The position numbers were made by a program, and so were the translations under genes. 64,000 nucleotides of DNA from Neospora caninum Liverpool. Its lineage: Eukaryota; Apicomplexa; Conoidasida; Eucoccidiorida; Sarcocystidae. Each line of letters opens with the position of its first letter. Position 1 is the first letter of the stretch. Of this stretch, positions 10,507-24,054 are shown piece after piece. The notes under the pieces were generated by a model. It did not search any database and had not been told where the DNA came from. It saw only the letters and a program-made list of their open reading frames with translations. The DNA lies in the NCBI RefSeq assembly GCF_000208865.1, contig NC_018398.1, positions 124,001-188,000 of the forward strand. Direction: 5' to 3'.

Positions 10507-13500
10507 GGTGAGAAAGTGCGGAAAAAGGAAAACAGACTACGAGGCAACTGCGCCAACCGAAGCAATCTTTAACGGGAGTGTTCACCGTTCCTTGGCGGCC
10601 AGTCACGGCCTGCAGTGACAAAGTCGCCTGCTATGAGCAAGGGAAATGCGGACCTCGAAGCACTGACATCGTGCTGGTACGGACTGCGAAACAGAAAGGC
10701 AAACCACCTGGAGCAAATCGGAAGAACATAAATCGCAATCGAATTGCTTGTACAATGATCCCCGGCGCGCCGCCACTTCCGCCAAGGTCAGTTCTCCGCA
10801 CTCGGTACAGACGCGCCAGGCAGTTGAATCACGCCTTGTTCCGCAGAACGGAACCCCTTCAGACGTCAAATGAGTGGGCGAGTTTGGCTGGCACACCTCA
10901 TGTCCAGATATCCTCATTTCTCCTCCGTCTTTCTTGCCTGGCTGAAAGCAGCGCGTCTTGGCGCACTGCAGCTTCTGTCAAGGTTGTTGAAACCCGGTGT
11001 CTGTACACCCTGGAGAGACGGATACGACTAGCTTTCTGCTGCCTGAAGACTCAGTCCGGCATGGAAAAGCAGCGATTCCCGACAATGGAGATCAAAAACG
11101 GTTTTTCTAATCTCCATCTTGATGCAATCACAGGATCATGTTCTGGGAAGGAAATTTTAATTTGCACATGCGAGAACCCATGAGTGTGCAGTTGGCCCAC
11201 TGGGCAAAGTCTAGAACATAACTACACAGCTTTCGACGGCAGCCGGTTTATCTTTGATAACTTTTTCATCGGTCTACTTGGCGAAATAATTCCAAAGGCC
11301 ACACAACAAGCATCTGGGCATGTGTGAGCTGCGTCTAGCGCATGTGTGTTAGAAAAAATACTCCCTTGGGACATTGACTTTGGCATCTCGTATGTAGTCC
11401 GAAGGGAAACACGGTTGCTGGGAAGCTCCAAGGCAGTCTTCCAGTGAATTTTCAGTGAAAGCTTGATCCCTGGCTATTAAACCGGCATCTCACTGTGTCT
11501 TGGAGCAGAATCGGGAGACAGGCCCGCGCATTTTCAACCGAGCAACCCATGTCGGCGCATGCACGCTTCACGTGTCTCGTATCCGGACTTGAAGGAGCGA
11601 CGGCGAAAAATCACACGGCTGGCAGAGCGGTCGAAGACAGAACTGTTCCCTTTTGAGCTTCGGCAAACGTCCCATTTCTGAGAAGAGCATTCTCGGTTCT
11701 ATTTTACTGGGTTGTCTGCGCGACACCGCACAGTGTATTCAAGGTCAGTCCATCCTACTTTGGTACGGCGCGTACATTGATGTGCACGCAGCTGTCGCTC
11801 ACATGGCATCTACACAAGACAGAAGTTGAGCCTACTCAGCGCGGATACGTCTACTATCCATGAATGAGATGACTGGTTGGCTTAAGGACCATGTGATCTC
11901 ATTTAGAAAGGATGGGGACATCAGCCGAAGATTTGTGCCAGGTCACTATCTCTTCATCGCACACGAAAAACATGGCGATTTTTGCTTGCCGGTCGTTAAC
12001 CCGGCGTCTTCGATTCCTTGTCGGTCGCTTGCACATTTGCGCCTGGCCCATGCAGACCGGGACTCACCGTATCTGCACCCTCACCCTTGCGTCATGGAGT
12101 GCTCGAAATACGTTCCTGAAGCGAGATTCACCGTCTGACGAAAAAACGAATGTGTCGCGTGCCGCGCAGTAGGTAAATAGGCGTAGATGTTAATACCGGG
12201 GAAACGAAGCACGACGGAAGCATCGAGAACCTTTTGTCTGATCGCGAAATGGATACAGGTGCCCAACGGTCCTGAAGGAGCTCTGTCTACAGCGACAACG
12301 AACCGGGGAAAATCGAACCGCGGGATGTCCCGTTCCATCCGGCGGGAACCACCGACTTGGTCCCTCAAGCAACCCGCTTCAGTTGAAAAGTTGATACCCT
12401 TTCGTGGCTGTCGTCCGTGGAAGAGAAACCTCGTCATCGTGTACCCAGCAATTTGGACTAAAAGCGACGGTGCTTCACTTAGCATCTATCGGCATGCATG
12501 TTAGCGGCATAAAGAACTCGTAGCTAGAGAACACAACTCCTGTCCCGGCAACGGTATGAGGGCAAAACACGCCAGTCATGACGACTGTTCTCAAGTGTAG
12601 TTTTTTCACTGAAAACGTGTTGTCCAACTAGAAAACGTTCTGTACGGTGGCTGAGTGCCCAGCGAAAATTCCGGTGGAATGCAAAAGGCGTTCACTCTTT
12701 TGTTGGTTTTTTAAGGCTGCACGACCAAAGCAATGTACGACACGGTCTGAGGAGCGGCTATTGTGGTTTAGCCTCTGTTGCAGCTTCCCTCACGGAGGCC
12801 GAGAAAACGAAAACTGCTTTCGGCTGTGCGACTTTCACTTTCAAATCCCATATGTTGGTCCAGGCGCTAGCCCACGCTTGGGTTCACGATGTTGTCTACG
12901 ACACAGAAACCAAAAGTCAAAAGCGGCAGGGGCTGGTGGCGAGATCCTCTAGCGTATCGCTTTGCACGCTTCTGCTGGAGAACTCCACAAAACGAGCGTC
13001 CGCGCGTTGCCGTTCTGCAACCTCAGCGTTGAAGTTTGGAAGCAAAAGTGGTCAACACACTGTGCTGGCAACAAACAAACGCAACACGAACGATCATTTC
13101 GCACGGATACCAACCATCGAAAAATCTCTGTGAGAGATGCCAGCGGGTCTGCATTATGTTGTCCAGGTCTGCCGCCTGGTTTTCGTGGCCGTTTCCCATC
13201 GTAGTCTCAGTGACACATTCTCTGTGCGCACGCCCTCCCCCTGTGTCTCCAATCGCTAGCATGTCTGCGTTCACACATAGGCACCGTAGCCCACTCTTTA
13301 GTCAGCAAAGGTGCTTAACATACGGCCCCTGCTTTTTACTCTGTCTCTCCCTTGGCACCCATGCATCAGTCGCGCGCCTTTCCGCGTATATATCTGCATA
13401 TATATAATATTATATATATATATATATATATATTATATTACATATATATATGTTTAAAACGCTTTGGACGTGTTGACATCTGCAATGCGAAGAGACAATA

Positions 13501-13780
13501 TACCCGCCGAGAGTGCGGCCACCATCTGGGAGGCGACATTTCTCCAAGGGCACTGGACCGCGGGCCCTTTCCGAGGCAGAAAAAAGAGAGGCAGGATCCG
13601 GTTCCACGGCTGAAGTGAATTTTTTTAACTCCTCATTTCACCAGACTCTGCATGCATCCAGTCCCCCTCGCTGCCATTTAAGCATGTTGTCCTCGAGACG
13701 CGAGCCATTGCTCGTGCACCTTCTGATGTTTCTCGATTTGCTGAAAAAAACAAGGCAGTCACGCGATGGCACATGTAACT
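10507..13780. other. Intergenic stretch upstream of WD40 gene, downstream of CysRS
   Basis: Both flanking genes are transcribed leftwards, so this holds the promoter and 5' UTR of the WD40 gene and the 3' UTR of CysRS. Frames such as 11860-12138 or 12187-12504 show no protein-like composition or flanking splice sites. Apart from an AT-rich microsatellite near 13.4 kb I see nothing coding. Confidence 0.45.
13385..13452. repeat. AT-rich microsatellite
   Basis: About 68 bp of imperfect TA/TAT dinucleotide repeat. It lies about 330 bp beyond the CysRS stop codon, in its presumed 3' flank. Confidence 0.9.
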
Positions 13781-16700
13781 TTACTCAGTTGCTTCCTTGA
13801 GACCGTGCGGCCGTCCTCTCGCAAATGTAGATATTTCGCCCTTACTTCTGCACAGCTCTCGAAACGTCCACAACCATCCCGGAAGCTGGGCGATGTCCTT
13901 CTCGGAGTCTCGGATGTCAACTGACAGATCCCTCTCTGCCTCTCCCCTCATGTCCTCGGATTTCCTCCTGTTCTCTTTGGTTCGTCCTCCCCTCGGCTTC
14001 TCTGGATACCTCCCCGTCTTTCTTCTCCGGCGATGCCTCTTACGGAACGCTTCACTTTGCCCCGATTTCCTTCCCTGACCTCGCGAGAAAACGCGCGACA
14101 AATTCAACAGAAACGCGTGAAAACAACGAAAACAGTCGCTCACCTTCAGCATCTTTTGCCGCTGCGTTTTTGACACAGGCTCCCCGCTCTTCAGCGTGAG
14201 CGGGACGCCCTGCTCGTCGAAGGTCGCGTACAGGTCCGCATGCAAGACTCGGAAGTAATCGGCAGGGGGCACCTGACGCTCTCTCTCCTTCTTCGCTTGA
14301 AGTTCCGCCTACGCACCCGAAGAACAAAAGGGTCCAACGGAAAGAGAAAAATTCCAAGAGAACGGGGAACATTTTCCCACGCAAACTGACAGGGTCTCCA
14401 AACTCCACACAAATGTGCACGTGCAGCCACTCGCGCTCCTGCAGGCGCGCGTCCCCTGATCGGCGTGTGCCACATTCTCTGCAGGTAAATGTGTGAAAGT
14501 ACAAATGTATAAACCACAGAAGAACATCTACAGATCGAAGGTGGTATGTATGTGTATGTTGAATGTGTATGTACATCGATATCTAGATGCACACATGCGA
14601 CGTGCTTTTACGCACATAGGTATCAATAGGTGAAGAGAGACGCACCAGTCGCCTCGCCAAAACGTTCAAGCCCACGTTTAAAAGGCTGAAACGTAAGGAA
14701 AGACTTACAGCCGCTCTTTGTTGTTCCTCCCTCTGCAACCGTCGTTTCTGTTCTTCCTCCTCCTTCAGTTCCTTCGCCCGTTGAAGCTCTTCCCTGAGAC
14801 AACAATCTATCGCGGGGGGAAGCGTGGATAAAAGTGGACTTGGGACGTGAGTAGAGAAGCGAAGAAGCACCACGCCAGACAGTCGCGTCACGCGTGTCGT
14901 CTCGCGCTTGTCGACCTTTGCGCAAAACGCGTCTAGGCGGTGAGACAACGAACCGAGTGTGAAGACCTCGTTCCTCAACCCACTCTCCCTAGATGTGTCC
15001 CCTCATTGCCTCTGCAGTGGCATCCCGGCGTGGCACGGCGCGCGCGCGCATGGCACAGGCAGAAAGTCTCCGAAAACACAGCAGTACCCGTTTCAGCCGC
15101 GCGCCGTCCGCAGCGGATTCACGGCCTACGCCCATCTCCGTTTGACGTCGAGACGACTCTCCCTTTCTGCTTTCTCGGGCTTTCCTCGAAAAGCGCGAAT
15201 TATTCGCCACAACGCGTATTCGCCACACCACACCGCGTGCTGGTCCCCCTAGCTCTCTCTCTTCGAATGGGCTGACCCCCTGTTTGCAGCGCCCCGCAAA
15301 AAGGTTTCGGCTCTTGTGCCCAGCTCCAGAGGCGTTTTCGCGGGCGTGCATCCTTCTCCAAACCTCTTACTTGGAGACGCGTTTGAAGACGAAGGTGCCA
15401 TCCGGCCTGTCCTGCAAGAGGATTCCCAACTCCGTCAGCTTCTTGTCTCGAACCTCGTCGCAGGCCTGGAGGAGCGTACTCATGGTCACACTCAGCGATT
15501 GGAGCAGTTCACCCTCCGCTTCGCCCGCGCCGATCGGCGACGCATCGCTCTCTCCGGGCGACTTTTCCGGCGCTCGCTTCAGCGCCTGATTCACAGCTCG
15601 CATACCCTGTGACGCGCTTGTTCGGACCTGAACCGCCGCAGAAGGGGGACAGAAACTGTTCACTGTTTCTTTTAAAATCGCTCATCGCCTGCGTCCCGAT
15701 CAGACGCCCCTGGTGGACGGAGATACACCGCGGAAAAGCGGATACGGCAGATCAACACGAAAGCCACCCTACCGGGCGTCAGCCCCACGCGACGTCTCGC
15801 GCTCTGTGAGGGCAGAAGTAGGACTCCGCGCGCATGCAAACAGAAAAGTGCTAGGGCAGGAGAACGCGAAAACCCGCGAGAAGAGGCTTGAAAGGAGACC
15901 AGTATTCACACACAACACGATGCCGGATCTCATCCGCCTAGAATGTCTCCTAACAAAGCCACGGGTCCAAACACCAGACCTTCAAAGCACACCTGGCATC
16001 CATGTATGTCTACAGATATAAAGATATACAGATTGGTGTAACCGTGTATGGCATGACACAAACAGGCGACAGAAAAAACGGTTTGTGTCCTCGAAATGAA
16101 AACCTACCAGCTCTCGAAACGCCCCCACGCATTCGACGAGGCCTTCGATCTCCGCTGCTGCGGCAGCGGTGGAGCCCTGCGCCTTCACGTATGCCAAATC
16201 TTCTTCGTCGTCTTCAACCACGCCGAAAATCTGCAAGCGCAGGGAACGAAAAGCGGGAGAGACACAAGAGAAGCAAAGGAGCGTCTTCAAAGCGCCAACT
16301 CGTGTATACAAGGAGACACGCGAAGCTAGAGCGGATTTGTTGCCGTTGTCGTTACGGTGCTGCATGCAGCTCGCCTTCGCCACAAAACAGACACCCGAGA
16401 GAAATCCCCGCCGAGTTCTTTCAACTTGGAAAAACGGTCCCCCCCTCCGCGGAGTCTCGTTTCACAGGTGGCATCATAACGCCGCTTCCGCCTTTCGCAT
16501 TCGCGGCCTGGCCCTTTTTCTAGGTCGTACTTCAGACCCGCGCTCCACCAGCTTTTACTAACGGATATCAACAGAAAATTGACGACCGATCCCGCATGTC
16601 GCGATTCGGAACGGCGACACCTTTCCAATCAAGGAACGGGAGAAACAGGCGCCTGCGGCGTAGAATCTAGGACATGAACGCTCCCGAAATGGAATCCCTG

Positions 16701-16787
16701 CAGATTCGTATGGCGACACATCGATATATCCTAAACACAGGTCTGTGTGCACATTTTCCTCCGTCGACACATGCACACGGACAGATA

Positions 16788-16822
<35 letters not shown>

Positions 16823-17536
16823 CATTTATGTACAGAAAGCAAAGTGAATCACCCGACGGGGATGGGCAAATTGGCCAATCGCGTGGTCATACACCGCCCC
16901 GGAACGCGCCATCTGAAGGGGAAGGACAGCGCCCATCTCTCCGATGGCGCTCTCGCGTGTTTTGCGGTTTCCCGCGGCGTTACCTTGAGCATGTGGAAGA
17001 TGTATTTCGCCACTTCCTTGATAAGGGGAGCCTTCACATCTTCACCGGTTTTCTGATTCAAGTAGCTGTTTGTTGCCGACATGAGATGTTGCAGCGCGAC
17101 GAGGGCCTCGGGGGTGCTGAAGTTGTCCAGAATCGCCTTGTGCACCTGAAGGCGAGAGTATGACAGGCAGCATAAAAGGGGATGCAAAAACGCGTTGTGG
17201 TCTACCGGGACATTCTCCACGTCCACGCCACGATCACAACAGTTGCGCGCCTCTCTAAATTTACTTTTCTTCTCACAGATCTGTCCGCACAGGCCTTTCC
17301 ACACGCGAGCGGCCGGTGGAACGCCCCGCGAGCAGCGTGACCACGCAAACGCACGCATACAGGGAAATGCACGCGGATACAAAGATGTACAAACCATTTC
17401 TGTCTGTTCAAGTCCCTCTCACCCGCCCAGCCAACAGGATCCTCTCCCGCTGGCTTCACATGGCCTCTCATTCACGTATACACATATTCACACATCTCCA
17501 TCTGTATGTAAATATATATATACACCTATTAATATA

Positions 17537-17567
<31 letters not shown>

Positions 17568-20500
17568 TCGCATGCACAGCTACTTCTATACATGCGTATT
17601 CACATGTCGTTCGGGTAGTTTTTCGGGGGGGACTGCATGCGATCATGTTTTGGCTTCCCGACCACGTCGCAGTTTCGCAGTTCTTCCAAGGGACTCGCCT
17701 GTTCTTTTGCGCTCTGGAGTTGCTCGTTGAGAGCGAAATCGTCCGCACCCCATTTCTGCGCGTAGTCTGAGACGGGCGTTGCGTCGCGCAGTTTCGCCTT
17801 CACGAGCGCAAAGAAGTTGTCGAAGGAGCGGTCCACGTCGATGGCCTGCTGCATCGTCTCGCCGTCCGGGCTGTAGTTCATGAAGGAATCCCATCTGAAA
17901 GAAGCGACAAAGCAGAGGAGGAACACTCGTTGCTCGGGACCCAAGTCTTTCGCGCGCATGCAAAGGCGTCTCAAGCAGACATTCACTGGGCGTGACTCCA
18001 GCTGGGAGGCTCAGCAGCCTCTCGACGGGGCGGTCGTGTGGCGCGGAGCAGACAGGGAAAAGTCAGGCGGCACAGTGCGGAAGAAACCCGCACGGCTTTC
18101 TCGTCCACTCCACTCTCGCTTCTTCCTATCTTTCGCTCGACTGTCGCTCCTAGGGCTCTCTTTCGTGTCTGTCCATTTTCCCCCAGACTGAATGGAGACG
18201 CAAGGCCCAGAGACCGAGTGCAAAAATATGATCGGGGCTGGACTTCGAAGTCGGGAGCCAAAACGGTGAGGAGCGGGAATCTGACGAATGCGATTTATGC
18301 GCGTGTTCGGGAAATGCCAAAGAAAACGGCGAGAGACAGTCTCGAGCTCGCACCCCTCTTTCGGCCCGGTTGCGGAGTGCACCCGTGCGTCGGGGGGCAG
18401 AGACGCGACAGACACAGCGACACCGACGAAAGCGAAAGAGAACGTAAAGGTCAAAGGCTTCTCCGGGAGTAAAAGGTGAGGCTCCTGGGACGAAACACTT
18501 CGAAACAAAAAGAACGAGAGCGGAAAGCGCGCGACGCGGAGAACAGGTCGGCGCAACGCAGAAAAAGAGTGTCAATACACTGCATGCGTTTTGACAACTT
18601 TTTCTACAGATCACACGAGCGAAGCGACAGCGATATGTGTCTCCTTTCACGGACATTGGGAGAGTGGTGAACTGCGTTCACAGTGTGTTGGTCTATCGCA
18701 TCTTCACTGCGTGAAGCAAATCCGCGTCTCAGTTGACCTTTCCTGAATCACTTCCGCCGTGACGGGCGCAAAACAGCTGACCGGTTCATCAAGCACAGCA
18801 AGCGAATCTGTCGCGCTGTGAAGCGGGAAAGACACTCCTTGATGGTGATGAAGTTCTTGAGCGACTTGGACATCTTAGCGCCGTGGATGTGCAGGTGCCC
18901 CGAGTGAAGGAAATAATTCACCCTGAGAGAAGGCAGCACGGAACACCGAACGCTCCACGGAAAACGTCAGCGCGAAGCCCCGGATCTCCCCTATCGTGCC
19001 TCCAAAAAGTGTGGAAAAAGGGCTGTGAACGCGAAGTCGCCACGCCCCCCCTCGCAGTGCGGACGCTCGCTTCTGCGCGTCTTCCATCGGTCCCTGCTGG
19101 ACAGCCCCAACACCCTCTAGCCAGGTCTTTTGGCGCACGTCCCGCACTGCGCAGCCTGCGGGGCAGAGTCTGAGCGGCTACCTGCCATCCTGTCTCTTCG
19201 CCGCCCTGTTCGAATTCGACGTCTCTGCTCATCCACGCGAGGTCTCCTCGACGAGGAAAACCCACCAAGTCCTCCGTCTTCTATCGCGCTTAGCTCAAAG
19301 TCGCAGACGCCCCGGCACAGAGCGTGAAGCGACGACGGGTTTTTCGATGGCAAAAAAGGTCGAGGCATGGGCAAGGATCCCCAGTGATTACACATATCGA
19401 TAGATGTATGGATATATGTATAAACAGTTACACATATCTATACAGTTACACATGTGTGTACAAACTTACCACTGAGGGCGGTCGTTGGCGGCTTCGGACT
19501 GTGCGAGCTCGTTGTCATGGTGTGGGAAGCGAAGGTCGATGCCTCCGCTGTGAATATCGAGGGGAAAAGGCAAGATGCTGTCGGCCATGGCGGAGCATTC
19601 GATGTGCCAACCTGGAGGATGGGTGCACCAAAAATACGGCCACATCGCGGCGGCCGTCGAGCGTGAAACACTCAGAGCAGCCGAGAAAATAAGAGTTTCA
19701 CAGGCGCCTCGGACGGTGCGTTTGATCAACACTCCAGCGGGGACGCCCTGGAGGTCCTCAGGAGGACCGCCGGCACGAGAGGTGGAAGGGACAAAACCCC
19801 GAGCGAGACGTGGGGCCCTCGACGCCTTTCGGTTTCCTCACGCGCATGCCCCATGCCTTCATCCCTACCGACAGCAACCCCAGTTCGTAGACATTCGGCA
19901 AGAGATGCGTTCGAAACGACGGAGCGCAGCACCAGGTCGGGCTGAGCGGTTGCCCAGAAAGCCGTGCACACCCAGAGAGAGGGGACGCCGCCACCCAGAG
20001 GCGGCGTCCCCTCTCCCTGGGCCTAAGGTTTTTTTGCAGGCCTCTGGGAAAGCTGAGTTCCAGTTACACGATTGGTATTGCATGCCTGGTGAAAACTCAA
20101 TTATGATGCGTATTGGGCGCACAGCTCCCTGGGTATCCATGCCAGTGTTCTGCCTGGAAAAGGCTCATCAGCGTCGGGGCGCCTGTCGGTTTCGCGGGGA
20201 CACACTAAGCCAGGCCTGCCTCGCCGTCTCGTTCTCTCGCGTACCTGGACGGCCCTTGCCCCACGGCGAGTCCCATGATGGCTCGCCCTCCTTCGCCTTC
20301 TTCCACAGCGCAAAGTCGCAGGGGTGACGCTTCTCGGAGGAGGTGAGGCCGAGCTCTCCTTCGCCCTCGAGGACTCTGAACAGGCGGGCGAGAGGGGAGG
20401 ACACCACACAGACCCACCGCTACTTTGAGAACGCGATGCAGCCGGCACGCATGTGCCGCTCTGCGGTCTTGGAGACTGAGGACGGCGGAGGCGAGAGAGC

Positions 20501-23500
20501 GCGGTGACACGGGGACGCATGAGGCGGCCATGCCAAAACGAAGGCGAGGAGCCAGCTGATGTTGATCGATGGGGGCGAGGGGAAAACCAGACCCCGGCAG
20601 CCACCCGCAAAACGCGGAAGGACCACGGGCACGCCGGTACCCATTGCGTCCGGTCCCATTCTCACAGAGTCTCCCACGAAAACCTAAAGCGACAGAAGTG
20701 TCTTTTCGGGACGTGCTCACAAACGGATTTGCGACGGGTAATAAAGACACCCTTCCCATTCGTCTCTGCCCGAAAATAACGCTCGGCGCCGTGTGTCGGC
20801 CGGTACGCCCTCCTATTTGCATGCAGGGAGAAACGGGGAAAGCACCGAGAGAAACGCGCCTCCTTTCAGTGGGCTCTTGTTTGGGTCGAGGTTTGTCTCG
20901 GCCTGAAAAGCGGCGCCGTGTCTCGAGCACCCCCCTGAGCCTACCGGCTTTCATCGGAGACCGACGAAGGCTCCATTCTGCCGTAGATGTGTTTGTCGGT
21001 CTTTCTGAAGGTCTGCGTGTCGAAGTAGACCGACCCCTGACTTTCGTATCCGTAGCCGTTCTTCACAATGCGCTCGATGAGAGACAGAACCTCCGGGATG
21101 TATTCGCTGACGCGAGTGACGACGGAGGGCAACCTGCGGCACGAAGACGCAACGTGAACGCAGGTTCTGACTCTCCCAGGTCGCGTTCCAGTCTGGCGCT
21201 TCGTGAGGACACACGCTGGGCAGCCACCGGCAACGTTTAGCTTGAAGATCACTACCTGGGACCACACCAACAGAGGAATGGACCGGTCTTCCCCGTGCGC
21301 ATCCAGCCGCTGTTTCATCGTTTCTCGACCTCGGGAAACGGTTTCACGGAATGAAGTTCTGCCTCGGCAGTCGCTCAGTCGCCAGGCAAAGAAACCCTCG
21401 GCCCCGCGAAACACTCTCCGACGCAGCTGCTCTCGGGGGACAGGCGCTGTACGTAGCGGCTTTCTGAAGGCGTTCCCGTGAAAACAGAAAAAGCATCGGT
21501 AGTAGACGGGGGCCAGCGCTTGTGACTAGGCACTGAAGACTGCGCAAATAGCCCCGCGTCGGCGCTGGCCGTTCCAGCTTACCGAACGTTCAAGGCAGCC
21601 ATGTCGTTGAAAAACTCCTTTTCCCAGTGTCGTGCAAGGGTGAGGAAGTCGACGCCCTGTGAAGCAGTAGAGACAGGCGCAGAAACGGAACACACGGGAA
21701 TCTCTCGAGAGACTCCCACGCGGGGTGGAGTAACGAAGCGGATCGAAAGAGAAACGCGACTTGCCACGGCGTGTGTGCCCATCCGGGGAACCTCCCGCGA
21801 GAAACCGCCGCCTGTCGAGTCCGTTTCAGGCTGGACCGTTCGCTGCCTTGTGCACGCCTAGCGGAACAGTTTCTGCCGCATCAGCACTTGCACCAGAACG
21901 CAGGCGCAGGAACACACGTGGGCAGCGCCAGAGTTTTTATTTCCACTGTCCTTGTATCTCCCTGCGTGTCTGGGTATCTGGTCGCAGACGCATGCGTCCA
22001 CGCCGAGTCTCCTACCACTTTTTTGCCGTCACGCGACGTGTGCATGCCACCAGGATGCACACAAATACCCTAGTGTTTGTTTTTCTGTGCCCACTTCCGG
22101 CCTGGCCCTCGACGCTAGTCCCGGTCTCTAACATATCTCTTTCCTACAACGGTACGGAACGTAACAGACCTCCAGGCAAAGAACTTGGTAAGAGACAGAG
22201 AGATACGCCAAAGGCTTTTCATGTGGCGGTTCGTGCTCAGGTGTAGAGAAATTTGCCCAGAGGGTGCCGGTGTGCGCAAGACGGCCCGGCTTTTCAGGAA
22301 CAACCAGATTCGCGTTACCTGTTCGATGGAGCGTTTGATGATTTTGTCGTCAATGTCTGTGATGTTCATGCACATGGTGACGTCGTAGTTCAAGTAGTCA
22401 CTCATGATTCGGCGAATCACATCGAACGTGACGTACGTTCGAGCGTGGCCCATGTGACTGGCGTCGTACACGGTCGGCCCGCAGCCGTACCAGCACACGC
22501 GGTTTCCCTTCTGAACGGGTGCATAAAGGAGATAACACAAAGAGATCATAGCTAGATCATGCGTTGTTCGCGTCACATACGTAGATATCCGCGATCCATA
22601 ACTGTATGTAACTCAAATCGAATAAACAGAGACATTATAGTACCCAGGATAGTGAATATGGCTCCAGTTATGAGATGCAGGCGAACGAGGGTGAAGCTTT
22701 AGAGGCGAGAAAAAGCTCAGAGACACGCCGATCGCGCGTGCGCTGAAAGACCGCACAGGAACCTGCGCTGCTTCCAAAGGCACAGCCCAGGCCACGCCCT
22801 ACGTGGCCGTAGGAGGGAGTCTGAAACAGAGCCAGGCGAGTCCGAAAAGCGAGCGCAGCGCGTTTCGCGGGAAAGGGCGACAGACCGGCAAATAAGAAAC
22901 TGAGAGACAAGCAGCCGGTATTCCAAGAGACCCCAGTTTCACGGGTGCACGGAGATGCCAGAGCCTAGCGGGGCACACGCAGCGATATGAACAAGGTTTC
23001 GATTGGTGAGAGGAAAATACAGCCGGTGTGGAAAAAAGCGTCTGCAGAGGTGTCCCGAAACTCTCACACACCAAGCCTCTCCCTTGGTGAGGCATTCATG
23101 CGTCTTCTAACAGTCCTCGCGTTATCAACGGTCCCCGCTGTCTTCCGTGACGCGGTTCAGACCCTTGGGGAAACGGAATTTTCAGCGCGGACCGTTCACG
23201 GGGACTTGGAGTTGAAATGGGCCTCCAGCGTTTCCTCGGGCGCCCTCGCGTACCTGCGGGACGAATTCGACCTTCCCGCCAGCCATGGAGTTGTTCACCA
23301 TCAACCCCGTGAGAAGCTTTCCCTCTTTGGCCGGCATTTCCCAGTGCTCTCCAACAGTCGGGACGCAGCATGCGGTCCCATTCCTCGCCTCGGTCGCCAT
23401 CCTCAGCAGCTGTTGTTTCGCGGGACTGGACTGGAGTTGCGAGAAGCACGCACTGCGGATGCCGCAGCCTGGTCCGCTGGTCGCGGGCGCCGGAAAACTA

Positions 23501-24054
23501 GAGAGCCCTGGAGTATCCGAACCCGCAGCACTTCGGGAGTCGCCTTGTCCAGAGAACAGCGCAGGCCGCAGGTGAAAAAGAAAAGTAGAGGACGCGAGTT
23601 TGCGCGTTAAAAACGACTCACACTTTTTTCGGACGAGTACGTGAGGCAACAGGAACGGCTTCGCTGGACGGGAGGCCCGCGCCGAACCGTAAACGGAAAG
23701 GAGCCGTACACGGGATGAGCAGTGCATGCAGGAAAAGGCAACGGGGGCATAGGCAGACCGCAAGGCTCTACCAGAGGAAAATAACGGAAATCCAGACGGA
23801 GTGCGGGTTCTCGGTGTCCACGTACTCGAGCGAGAGGACAGAGGTGAATGACCCACGGAACGCGCCAAGAAGCTCGCTCCTGCACTGCAGGCTTCGTGCT
23901 GGAGAGAATTAGCAAGCGCTGCGCTTAATGAAAGCGCAGCGCCTCCACGCAATGGGGCGGGACGAAAAAACAAAAGGCACGCGAAGAGACACCTCAGGAG
24001 TAGGGATGCTGTCTGGGGGGAAATCACAGACGGCATTCGGAGAATTGGAGACAT
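13781..24054 (-). CDS. Cysteinyl-tRNA synthetase, probably dual-targeted (cytosol and apicoplast)
   Basis: Class I synthetase charging tRNA-Cys. Fourteen exons: 23254-24054, 22319-22510, 21583-21656, 20945-21133, 20245-20375, 19470-19611, 18782-18922, 17666-17894, 16984-17145, 16108-16230, 15371-15627, 14709-14793, 14144-14308, 13781-14074. All phases match; the total is 2985 nt, 994 aa. Visible: Cys277 in [14 protein letters not shown] motif HMGH 286-289, zinc ligands Cys468 (WHIECS) and His493/Glu497 (FPHHDNE), KMSKS 526-530, and the eukaryotic C-terminal segment [23 protein letters not shown] Lys/Glu-rich coiled-coil-like stretch ([16 protein letters not shown]) precedes it and an Arg-rich tail follows. 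The N-terminus has a hydrophobic core ([13 protein letters not shown]) and then about 170 Ser/Arg-rich, acid-poor residues, as in apicoplast leaders. Met219 (ATGGCGACC, good context) could start a cytosolic form. The 3' edge of exon 8 is the least certain boundary. Confidence 0.93.
16791..16820. repeat. (AT)15 microsatellite in CysRS intron
   Basis: Thirty bases of perfect AT dinucleotide inside the intron between CysRS exons 9 and 10 (counting from the 5' end). Likely polymorphic; no functional signal seen. Confidence 0.95.
17541..17567. repeat. (TA)n microsatellite in CysRS intron
   Basis: Twenty-seven bases of TA repeat within the intron between CysRS exons 8 and 9, with further interrupted AT-rich sequence just before it at about 17508-17540. 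Confidence 0.95.
23544..23621 (-). other. Possible 78-nt frame-preserving intron in the CysRS leader
   Basis: Within CysRS exon 1 there is a consensus donor (GTGAGTCG) and, after a long pyrimidine tract, an AG acceptor (gacaag). Both sites are phase 1 and the interval is 78 nt, so the frame stays open whether it is spliced or retained. Removal would delete residues 146-171 of the N-terminal leader, giving 968 aa. Splicing is not demonstrated; the open frame across it is equally consistent with plain coding sequence. Confidence 0.35.
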
